This document shows positions 23,817 through 31,192 of a stretch of DNA of 64,000 bases, piece by piece (position 1 is the first letter of the stretch; every line of letters starts with the position of its first letter). Both the position numbers and the translations under genes were made by a program. The notes under the pieces are model-generated. The model was given only the letters and a program-made list of their open reading frames with translations. It was not told the origin of the DNA and ran no database searches. The DNA comes from Agathobaculum desmolans ATCC 43058 (GTDB lineage: Bacteria; Bacillota; Clostridia; Oscillospirales; Butyricicoccaceae). Where the stretch lies: the NCBI RefSeq assembly GCF_000701665.1, contig NZ_JNJN01000001.1, forward strand, positions 1 to 64,000, read 5' to 3'.

Positions 23817-25082
23817 ATGGCCAGAAACGACGGAATCGACCGCACCTTTGCCCGTAACCAGGACTTGCCCACCCTCGATGATGTAGCGAAGGTGCAGGAG
23901 CATAACGAACGAGAAAAGGACAGCTACTCCAACCAGGATATTGATACCACCCAGACCTACCGGAATATCCACTTCAAAGCTCCCACCGACAGCTATGCCG
24001 CTATGTTCGATCAAATGATTGCCGATGGCGTCATCTCCACCCGTGGCCTGAAAGCCGATGCGGTGAAATATGGGGAGCTGATTTTTGATGTGAACTCCGC
24101 TTACTTTCACAATCACGGCGGCTACGAATATGCCAAGCAGTTCTACACCGACGCATACAAAGCAGCCGTGGAGATCGTGGGCGGTGAGCAGTACATCCTC
24201 TCTGCCGTCATGCACGCTGATGAACGCAACCGGGCTATGTCGGAAGCTCTGGGGCAGGATGTGTACCACTACCATCTTCATGTGGTCTATGTCCCGGTGG
24301 TGGAAAAACAAATTCTCTGGTCAAAGCGGTGCAAGGACAAGTCCCTTGTGGGCACGGTTAAGGAGACCATTATGCAGGTCAGCCGCAGCAAAAAATGGGA
24401 GTCAAAAGTTGCTCTGGATGAGCAGGGCAATCCGCTTCTGACTTCCAAGGGGAAGAAAGTCCTGCGGACGTCGTACAGTGTCCTGCAAGACGATTTCTTC
24501 AACTATATGAAAACTGCCGGATATACCGATGTGGAGCGTGGAGAGCGTGGCAGCACCGAGGAACATCTGACGGTGACCCAGTTCAAGGTAGCACAGGAGC
24601 AACAGCGGCTGGAAGATGTGACCGCCCAAATCGCTCAGACAGAACAGGCGCTGGACACCGCACAGGCTGCTGTTGAGAAAAAGCAGAAGGAACTGCAATC
24701 CCTGCAAAAGCAGACCAAAGAACAGCGTACTGCCGCCCTGACGGTACAGGAAATCCGCTCCATGGGGAAAAAGACGATCACCGGCAACATCACTCTGACC
24801 CCATCCGAGTGTAACACGCTCAAGGATTATGCGGTCAATGGGATTCTTGCCAAGGCGGAAAACAGCCGTTTGGAGGAAAAGCTGCAACAAGCGCAAAAGA
24901 GCACCGTTGTCTGGAAACAGCGATATGAATCACTGAAAGAACTGGCACGGCCCTATCTGGAAGCTGTCAAGCTCGCACCCGAAAAGGTGCGGGCTTTTCT
25001 TGATGCCATTTTGACCCGAACCCGACAAACAAGGCAGCACGATCAACCTTCCCGCCGTAAGTCGCAGGATATGGAACTTTAA
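23817..25082 (+). CDS. mobV: MobV-family relaxase (421 aa)
   Basis: Nicks oriT and leads the transferred strand during mobilisation. The N-terminal Mob/Pre domain (about 1-220) carries the signature HADERN and then HYHLHVVYVPVV, supplying metal-binding His and acidic residues. The C-terminal half is a coiled coil (about 250-370, rich in Gln, Glu, Lys). It corresponds to TnpZ of Tn4451-like elements. The ATG at 23817 follows AAAGGAG. The downstream tnpW-like gene starts 17 nt later. Confidence 0.9.
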   Translation: MARNDGIDRTFARNQDLPTLDDVAKVQEHNEREKDSYSNQDIDTTQTYRNIHFKAPTDSYAAMFDQMIADGVISTRGLKADAVKYGELIFDVNSAYFHNHGGYEYAKQFYTDAYKAAVEIVGGEQYILSAVMHADERNRAMSEALGQDVYHYHLHVVYVPVVEKQILWSKRCKDKSLVGTVKETIMQVSRSKKWESKVALDEQGNPLLTSKGKKVLRTSYSVLQDDFFNYMKTAGYTDVERGERGSTEEHLTVTQFKVAQEQQRLEDVTAQIAQTEQALDTAQAAVEKKQKELQSLQKQTKEQRTAALTVQEIRSMGKKTITGNITLTPSECNTLKDYAVNGILAKAENSRLEEKLQQAQKSTVVWKQRYESLKELARPYLEAVKLAPEKVRAFLDAILTRTRQTRQHDQPSRRKSQDMEL

Positions 25083-25099
25083 TTGATGGAGGAAACTGC

Positions 25100-25399
25100 A
25101 TGAGAAAACACAAAGATTTTATGAGCGAACCCGACTATGGTTATATCGACATTGAATCCTGCTTTGAACCGATTTTTGAGCCGCCGTTGGAAACTCTGGA
25201 AGAATGGCGCAGCTGGGAGGATGAACCCGAACCGACACTGGAGAACACCTCGGTCTATGTCACAGAGCCAGATGGCATCCAATATTTTTACTGCGGCAAT
25301 ACCCGGATTCGGGTATCCGAGCATTTCTCCCAGGCAGGCAAACCCATGGACAAGCTGATTGAAAATGTGATCCAGTATACCGCCCGCAACGCCGGATAA
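25100..25399 (+). CDS. TnpW-like small protein (99 aa)
   Basis: The acidic N-terminal half (EPIFEPPLETLEEW...) precedes a short domain (YFYCGNTRIRVSEHFS...MDKLIENVIQYTA). The latter resembles the TnpW family of small proteins encoded by Tn4451-type transposons, whose function is unknown. The ATG follows TGGAGG. It lies between the relaxase and the recombinase promoter. Confidence 0.6.
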   Translation: MRKHKDFMSEPDYGYIDIESCFEPIFEPPLETLEEWRSWEDEPEPTLENTSVYVTEPDGIQYFYCGNTRIRVSEHFSQAGKPMDKLIENVIQYTARNAG

Positions 25400-25422
25400 A
25401 CCCATTCCACAACAAAATGTCG

Positions 25423-25477
25423 TTGAACCACACCCACGCTTACGGTATAATAAAAGTAGAAGTATTGTAAGCGTGGG
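25423..25477 (+). promoter_or_regulatory. Recombinase promoter embedded in an inverted repeat
   Basis: TTGAAC (25423-25428), 17 nt, TATAAT (25446-25451). A perfect 11-bp inverted repeat CCCACGCTTAC (25433-25443) / GTAAGCGTGGG (25467-25477) brackets the -10 and the presumed start site, which suggests an operator or a leader hairpin. The half-site CCCACGCTTA also occurs at the left end of the element (2535-2544). Confidence 0.7.
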
Positions 25478-25506
25478 TTGTTTCGATTAGAAGGAGGATT
25501 TTTACC

Positions 25507-27114
25507 GTGAAACAACCTTACAATACCGCACTCTATATGCGTCTCAGCCGTGACGACGAAAACTATGGCGACAGCGTGAGTATTGAGACTCAGCGCACCA
25601 TTTTGCAGCAGTACGCAAAGGAACATGGCCTTTCGGTGTATGGCGAATATGTCGATGACGGATGGAGCGGAACAAATTTCGAGCGTCCCAGCTTTCAGCG
25701 GATGATGGATGATGTGGAGGCCGGAAAGGTCAACTGCATCGTTACCAAAGACCTCAGTCGCTTTGGCCGTGAACACGTGATGATGGACTACTATCTGGAA
25801 TTTGTGTTCCCGGAAAAGCAAATCCGCTACATTGCCGTGGCCGAAAACGAGGACACCGAAAAAGGACTTTCGGATTTCGTGCCGTTCAAGAATCTTTTCA
25901 ATGAATGGTTCGCAAAGGATACCAGCCGCAAGGTAAAAACGGCACTCCGTGCCAAATTTGCCGCAGGAGAACGAACCTTTTCCTATGCCCCGCTGGGATA
26001 CATCCGCCATCCCGAAGTCAAAAACACTTTGGCCATAGACGAAGAAACCCGCTGGATCATCGAGAAAATCTTTGACCTTGCGTTTCATGGGGCGGGTGCA
26101 GCGAAGATCACCAAGACCCTGATTGCAGAGAAAGTCCCGACTGCGGGTTGGCTCAATTATCAGCGGTATGGAACTTTCGCCAATATCTATGCCAATGCGT
26201 CGGAAGAAAAATCCTATGCCTGGACGATTGCTCAGGTGAAAAGTATTCTGCAAGATGAAACCTACATCGGCAACAGCGTGCACAATAAGCAGACCAATAT
26301 CTCTTATAAAAACAAGAAAAAGGTGCGCAAGCCGAAAGAAGAATGGATTCGGGTGGAAAATACCCATGAGGCCATCATCAGCCGGGATGTGTTTGAGCAG
26401 GTGCAGAAGCAGATCGCCAGCCGCCGGCGTCAGCAGAAGGATGCCACAACGCAGATTTTCGCCGGGCTTGTAAAATGTGCAGATTGTGGCTGGTCTATGC
26501 GCTTCGGCACGAACCGGCAGAACAAAACGCCGTACAGCCATTTCACTTACAGCCAGTACGGACAGATGGGGACACAATGCTCGGCGCATTATATCCGCTA
26601 TGACACGCTCTATGTCTATGTGCTGTCCAGAATCCAGTATTGGTTCCATCGGGCGCAGCTGAGCGAAGAAAAGCTCTTGCAGCAGATTTTGAAAAACGGT
26701 GACCGGGAACGCATGACTGCCGCCAAGCGTCAGGAATCCGAGCTGAAACGGGCGGAAAAGCGCAAGGCAGAAGTGGACGGAAAATTCGTCCGAATGTACG
26801 AGGACTGGTCCGCCGGACGCATCACCGAGTATAACTTCAATCTGCTGACTAAAAAGTACCAGGCAGAACAGCTGGAGCTGGAGGAAAAGATCAGCCGCTT
26901 GCAAGCGGAGCTGTCCGCAGAGCAGCAAACTGCCCTGGATGCCGAAAAGTGGGTCGCTCTCATCAAGCAGTACGCCAATCCCACGGAACTGACTGCTGAA
27001 CTTCTCAATACCCTAATTGAAAAAATCGTCATTCACGAGGCCACTAAAAGTGCGGATGGGATGCGAGATCAGGAGATTGAGATTTACTACCGCTTTATCG
27101 GCAAAATTGATTAA
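25507..27114 (+). CDS. Large serine recombinase, TnpX-like integrase (535 aa)
   Basis: Carries out excision and integration of the element. The N-terminal resolvase domain has catalytic Ser14 (YMRLSRDD), DLSRFGRE and later Arg residues. It is followed by a recombinase domain (about 160-290), a zinc ribbon (CADCGWSMRFG ... C, near 325-365), a long coiled coil (about 390-480) and a short C-terminal domain. It starts with GTG at 25507 after AAGGAGG. Its stop is 30 nt from the right junction, the usual place for an integrase. It appears intact. Confidence 0.95.
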   Translation: MKQPYNTALYMRLSRDDENYGDSVSIETQRTILQQYAKEHGLSVYGEYVDDGWSGTNFERPSFQRMMDDVEAGKVNCIVTKDLSRFGREHVMMDYYLEFVFPEKQIRYIAVAENEDTEKGLSDFVPFKNLFNEWFAKDTSRKVKTALRAKFAAGERTFSYAPLGYIRHPEVKNTLAIDEETRWIIEKIFDLAFHGAGAAKITKTLIAEKVPTAGWLNYQRYGTFANIYANASEEKSYAWTIAQVKSILQDETYIGNSVHNKQTNISYKNKKKVRKPKEEWIRVENTHEAIISRDVFEQVQKQIASRRRQQKDATTQIFAGLVKCADCGWSMRFGTNRQNKTPYSHFTYSQYGQMGTQCSAHYIRYDTLYVYVLSRIQYWFHRAQLSEEKLLQQILKNGDRERMTAAKRQESELKRAEKRKAEVDGKFVRMYEDWSAGRITEYNFNLLTKKYQAEQLELEEKISRLQAELSAEQQTALDAEKWVALIKQYANPTELTAELLNTLIEKIVIHEATKSADGMRDQEIEIYYRFIGKID

Positions 27115-27124
27115 CCTGTATCCA

Positions 27125-27162
27125 TATCCTTAACTTTGGGAAACCGGCGCGGGCTGTCCGGA
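27125..27162. other. attR (right junction)
   Basis: Element arm CTTAACTTTGGGAAACC, then GG (27146-27147), then host sequence CGCGGGCTGTCCGG. In the circular form the two element arms would face each other around CGGA as a near-perfect palindromic attP (GGGAAAC / GTTTCCC). Confidence 0.85.
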
Positions 27163-27613
27163 TATATCGCTGCTGCCCGCACTGGCCGAAGAACTGGGGG
27201 CTTCGCTCGAAAGCCTATTGGATGGTCAGACGGACGCCGCTGAACAACAGGGAGGTAATATGAAAAAAACATTGTTTTACGTCTGTCCGGACTGCGGCAA
27301 CCTGCTTACAGCCGCGGCAGAAACCACCATCAGCTGCTGCGGCAAACGGCTGACCGCCTGTACACCCCGTAAGGCGGCGCCCGATGAGCGCCTGACAGTT
27401 GAGCCAATGGACAACGATTACTGCATTTCGTCCGCACACGAAATGACCAAAGACCACTACATCGCCTTTGTCGCATTATTGACCGGCGATACGCTGCTGC
27501 TGCGCCGCTTGTATCCCGAATGGGATATGCAAACGCGCCTGCCCGCCTTTGCGCGCCACGGCACGCTGCTTTGGTACTGCACGCAGCACGGATTACAATA
27601 TCAGTTATTTTGA
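27148..27613 (+). pseudogene. 3' fragment of the split XRE/zinc-ribbon regulator
   Basis: Continues the frame cut at 2501 with AGCPDISLLPALAEELGASL, the end of the HTH domain, then a C-terminal domain starting MKKTLFYVCPDCGN with two Cys pairs (CPDC and CC), the family's zinc ribbon. A GGGAGG site precedes an ATG at 27260, so the 117-aa C-terminal domain could be translated on its own even now. The reconstructed protein is 195 aa. Confidence 0.9.
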
Positions 27614-27944
27614 TGTGCGCTGCCGCGCGTATGCTGATATTCGCCTGTAAGTATTTTTTGATAATCTTAAAGACCGCCCCGTTGGGGCGGTCTCAGCCTG
27701 TCAAAAAAGTGTGTTGTCGATGGGTGTTAGCAATACGCGCGGCAGCGCGCATAAACAGCATTTGCAGCGCAAATGCATAAAAAGTCAGGACAAGTGCCTG
27801 ACTTTTTATACTTTGAGAGAGAAAAAACTTCTGCACAGGAACTTTTTCTCGTCCATGTTTGGCGAAGTCCAAACATAGATTGTCGGAAAAACGAAGTTTT
27901 TCGACAGTCTCAGACCGCCCCGTTGGGGCGGTCTTGTTATCTGT
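27614..27944. repeat. Hairpin cluster between the split gene and parC
   Basis: I see no gene in about 330 bases. An identical 23-bp palindromic unit (AGACCGCCCC-GTT-GGGGCGGTCT) occurs twice, at 27671-27693 and 27912-27934. Between them lie GCATTTGC/GCAAATGC at 27758-27776, a terminator at 27779-27807, ATGTTTGG/CCAAACAT near 27855-27876, and a member of the dispersed hairpin family at 27881-27911. Confidence 0.65.
27779..27807 (+). terminator. Bidirectional terminator
   Basis: 11-bp arms AAAAAGTCAGG / CCTGACTTTTT around a 7-nt loop. It ends plus-strand transcripts from the split regulator and possibly minus-strand ones from parC. Confidence 0.75.
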
Positions 27945-30152
27945 TTACAGCGTAAGCTGCTCGTCCGGCAGGTCTTCATCTGTCAGCAGTGCGCCGATGG
28001 ACGGAATGCTGCGGCAGCGGTAACGGCCGTTATCCGACAGCGCCGCCTCTTCCATGCGGCAGGCGCGCGTTACCGTGTGCTTGCCGCGCAGTACCATCGT
28101 CTGCACGCCCTGCGTGGAACGGCTGGCCTTGATATCCAGCATATTCGCCCGGAAGGTCAGTGCGCGGCCCGCCGTAGAAAACATGGTCAGTTCGGTTTGC
28201 TCATCCACCGGATGGAAAAATGCTACCGCCGGCGATTTTGCCGAATACGCGCCAGTCAGGCGGCGGCGGTTGGTTTTTGTCTCAAAGCTTTCCAGCGAAA
28301 AGCGCGCTGCCTTGCCGTTTTGGAACACAACCACCATATTGCCCTTATAATCCCCCGGCAGCAGGGCATATACCGGGCTTTCCCCCTCTTCCATATCCAG
28401 TTTGGAGGCCAGATAATCGCCCAGCACCGAAGCCTTGCAGTCATCAAAATCATACAGCCGCGCCTTATATGCCTGCTGCATATTGGTAAAGAAGATGATC
28501 TCGGCTTTGTTGGTGGCTTCCACCTGCCAGATCACCTCGTCGCCGTCCTTGAGCTTATGCTCCTGCGACATGCGCCATGACTGCGGCGTGATCTTTTTGA
28601 AATAGCCCTCCCGCGTCAGGAACAGCAGCACGGGATAATCCTCAATGTGATCCTCTTCATCAAACGCCGGCACGGCCTCCGCCGTAACCAAACGGGTCCT
28701 GCGCTCGGACGGATACTTTTTGATGACCTGCTCCAGCTCTTTGATGATGATATTGCGGATCTTGGTTTTGGACTTTACCGTTTCCTCCAGCTTTGCGATC
28801 TCTTTTTCCAACGCCTCAGTCTCCTGCGTGCGCTTGAGGATGTATTCCTTATTGATGTTGCGCAGCCGAATATCCGCGATAAATTCTGCCTGAATCTGGT
28901 CGATTCCAAACCCGATCATCAGGTTGGGGATGACCTCGGCATCCTCCTCGGTCTCACGGATGATGCGGATCGCCTTGTCGATATCGAGCAGGATCTTGCG
29001 CAGACCGAACAGCAGATGCAGCTTATCCTTCTTTTTATTCAAATCAAAGAACACGCGGCGGCGAACGCATTCCGTGCGCCATGCCGTCCACTCATCGAGC
29101 AGCTCCTGTACGCCGAGCACACGCGGCATCCCGCCGATCAGCACGTTGAAATTGCAGGAAAAGCTGTCCATCAGCGGCGTCATCTTCATCAGCTTGGCCA
29201 TCAGCAGCTCGGGATCTGTGCCGCGCTTCAGGTCGATCGCAATTTTCAGGCCGGAAAGGTCGGTCTCATCACGCACGTCTGCGATCTCACGCAGCTTGCC
29301 CGTCTTAGCCAGATCCGCGATCTTGTCGATAATCGCTTCGATCGTGGTGGTATACGGTATCTCCGTGATCTCGATCAAATTTTCCTTTTTATTGTACGCC
29401 CATTTGGCGCGCACCTTGAACGAGCCGCGGCCGGTCTGATAAATGGCGCGCATTTCCGCCTCGTCGTAGATCAGCTCGCCGCCGGTCGAAAAGTCCGGTG
29501 CGGGCAGCGTGGAGAGGATATCGTGCGCCGGGTTTTTGATGCACTCGATCGCCGTGCGGCACACCTCGCCCAGATTAAAGCCGCAGAAATTAGATGCCAT
29601 ACCGACTGCGATACCCGTATTGGCTGATACCAGAATATTCGGAAAGGTCGTCGGCAGCAGCACCGGCTCTTTCATCGTGCCGTCGTAGTTATCCGTAAAA
29701 TCGACCGCATCCGTATCAATATCGCGGAACAGCTCCGCGCAGAATGCATCCAGCTTGGCTTCGGTATAGCGCGGCGCGGCATACGCCATATCGCGCGAAT
29801 AGACCTTACCGAAATTGCCCTTGGAATCGACAAACGGGGTCAGCAGCGCCTCGTTGCCGCGCGTCAGGCGCACCATGGTTTCGTAAATGGCCGCATCGCC
29901 GTGCGGATTGAGTTTCATCGTCGAACCGACGATATTCGCCGACTTGGTACGGTTTCCGTTCAGCAGCCCCATCTTGTACATGGTGTACAGGAGCTTGCGG
30001 TGCGACGGCTTAAAGCCGTCGATCTCCGGAATCGCGCGCGACACGATTACGCTCATCGCATAGGGCATATAATTTTCGCGCAGCGTATCCGTAATGCGCT
30101 GATCGACCGAGGGATGCTCCTTATATACTTTTATTTCGGGTTTTTTCGCCAT
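27945..30152 (-). CDS. parC: DNA topoisomerase IV subunit A, ParC-like (735 aa)
   Basis: The DNA-breaking subunit of a type IIA topoisomerase. The 5Y-CAP domain contains the catalytic Tyr129 (AAPRYTEAKL), then a coiled-coil gate (about 330-470) and a C-terminal domain. The quinolone-region sequence is present (HGDAAIYETMVRL). It is shorter than a typical GyrA, and it pairs with the ParE-like gene upstream, so ParC rather than GyrA is likely. Its start overlaps the end of the acyltransferase gene by 32 nt. Confidence 0.88.
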   Translation of the reverse strand: MAKKPEIKVYKEHPSVDQRITDTLRENYMPYAMSVIVSRAIPEIDGFKPSHRKLLYTMYKMGLLNGNRTKSANIVGSTMKLNPHGDAAIYETMVRLTRGNEALLTPFVDSKGNFGKVYSRDMAYAAPRYTEAKLDAFCAELFRDIDTDAVDFTDNYDGTMKEPVLLPTTFPNILVSANTGIAVGMASNFCGFNLGEVCRTAIECIKNPAHDILSTLPAPDFSTGGELIYDEAEMRAIYQTGRGSFKVRAKWAYNKKENLIEITEIPYTTTIEAIIDKIADLAKTGKLREIADVRDETDLSGLKIAIDLKRGTDPELLMAKLMKMTPLMDSFSCNFNVLIGGMPRVLGVQELLDEWTAWRTECVRRRVFFDLNKKKDKLHLLFGLRKILLDIDKAIRIIRETEEDAEVIPNLMIGFGIDQIQAEFIADIRLRNINKEYILKRTQETEALEKEIAKLEETVKSKTKIRNIIIKELEQVIKKYPSERRTRLVTAEAVPAFDEEDHIEDYPVLLFLTREGYFKKITPQSWRMSQEHKLKDGDEVIWQVEATNKAEIIFFTNMQQAYKARLYDFDDCKASVLGDYLASKLDMEEGESPVYALLPGDYKGNMVVVFQNGKAARFSLESFETKTNRRRLTGAYSAKSPAVAFFHPVDEQTELTMFSTAGRALTFRANMLDIKASRSTQGVQTMVLRGKHTVTRACRMEEAALSDNGRYRCRSIPSIGALLTDEDLPDEQLTL

Positions 30153-31185
30153 GCTTACCCTCCGTTATTTTGTTTGATTTACGATGCGGCGCGCCGCCCA
30201 GCAGGCTGCCGTGCGGCAGGCAGGAAACCAGCCCCGCAATCAGCAGACCGCCCGCAAAGGTCATCAGCCAGCTCTGCCACAGGCGCAGATAGATGACCGG
30301 CTCCTGCCGCACCGTCCATTCGTTCCACAGCCGCATCACAAGCGGATGGGAAAGATACAATGCAAAAGACAATTCGCTCAGCCGCCGCACTGGCCGCGGC
30401 ATCTGCCGCACCATGCTGCCCAGTTCCCACAGCAACAGCCCCGAGGTAAATACGTACACCGTCAGATCCGGCCGCAGCGACAGGCTGCCCAGCGTTGGAA
30501 AGCGGCGCACCGTCCACAACACGGCAGCGGCGCTCACGATCCACAGCAGCCCAATGCACACAAGCCGTTTTCCGCTGCCGGACACCGGCAGTGCATCCCG
30601 CCGGCGCAGCCATAAACCCACGGTGTAAAACAGCAGATACGGTACAAACAGGCTGCTGTACGGCACCGGCAGCGCCGGAAGCCGGCACAAGCCAAGCTGT
30701 GCGCCGCACAGCAGCGCCTGCATCACCAGCGTAATCAGTCCCGAGAGAAGCAGCGTCTGATACGGTGCGCGTTCCACAGCGCGGTAAAGCGGTACATACA
30801 GCAGTTCAAACTGCACCAACACCACAATAAAGTACAGGTGCATATACGCGCCGCCGCTGATCAAATCCCACAGCGGTGCGGCATGCGGCCTGCCGAACAA
30901 CGCATCCAGTGACAAATAGAGCGCCGACCACAGCCAAAACGGCGGCAGAATACGCTTCATCCGCCGCAGAAACAGCGGCACCGGCTGCATCAGATTTTGC
31001 CCGGGCGCCCCATGGCCGAACGCTGACAGCAGGATGAACAGCGGCACCGCAAACCGTGCCAACTGATTGCAAACCTGCGCTGCACCGCCGGCACTGCCCG
31101 CAGACACATGGATCATCACGACCGCAGCGGCGGCTGCCGTCCGCAGGCCGTCCATCTGCGGATACCACTTTTTCTCCATACTCAT
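30121..31185 (-). CDS. Acyltransferase 3 family membrane protein (354 aa)
   Basis: About ten hydrophobic segments; the N-terminal MDGLRTAAAAAVVMIHVSAG matches the acyltransferase-3 signature with its conserved His. These enzymes O-acylate cell-surface or secreted sugars and related molecules. The start MSMEKKW at 31185 is chosen because AAGGAT lies just upstream, 7 nt after the parE stop. It is wedged between parE and parC and overlaps parC by 32 nt, an odd place for a surface-modifying enzyme. Confidence 0.82.
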   Translation of the reverse strand: MSMEKKWYPQMDGLRTAAAAAVVMIHVSAGSAGGAAQVCNQLARFAVPLFILLSAFGHGAPGQNLMQPVPLFLRRMKRILPPFWLWSALYLSLDALFGRPHAAPLWDLISGGAYMHLYFIVVLVQFELLYVPLYRAVERAPYQTLLLSGLITLVMQALLCGAQLGLCRLPALPVPYSSLFVPYLLFYTVGLWLRRRDALPVSGSGKRLVCIGLLWIVSAAAVLWTVRRFPTLGSLSLRPDLTVYVFTSGLLLWELGSMVRQMPRPVRRLSELSFALYLSHPLVMRLWNEWTVRQEPVIYLRLWQSWLMTFAGGLLIAGLVSCLPHGSLLGGAPHRKSNKITEGKHGEKTRNKSI

Positions 31186-31192
31186 CAAATCC

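Larger units (their letters stand above)
2500..27147. mobile_element. 24.6-kb mobilizable element carrying a kdp-ktr potassium island
   Basis: Boundaries come from the split host gene and from short inverted sequences at the two ends: AGTTTCCCATAGTTAAAG inside the left end and CTTAACTTTGGGAAACC inside the right end. GG is shared at both junctions (2500-2501 and 27146-27147). Removing 2502-27147 (24,646 bp) restores the host reading frame exactly. Integration is attributed to the large serine recombinase at 25507-27114. Mobility genes include a MobV relaxase, CHC2 primase, P4-type helicase and a TnpW-like protein. No VirB4, TraG or other secretion genes are present, so it should need a helper conjugation system. 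Cargo is kdpD-kdpFABC, ktrB-ktrA, kdpD-kdpE and associated small genes. In overall plan it resembles Tn4451/Tn4453-type elements. Confidence 0.93.

Noticed and set aside
23441-23857. Open frame of about 138 codons between the small HTH-like gene and the relaxase
   Set aside because: Composition is rich in Arg, Pro, Ser and His, it covers the presumed oriT hairpin and overlaps the relaxase start. It more likely reflects non-coding transfer-origin DNA.
2500-27147. Classification as a self-transmissible conjugative element (ICE)
   Set aside because: No VirB4-, VirD4/TraG-, or other mating-channel genes are present; only a relaxase and replication genes, so mobilizable is the better term.
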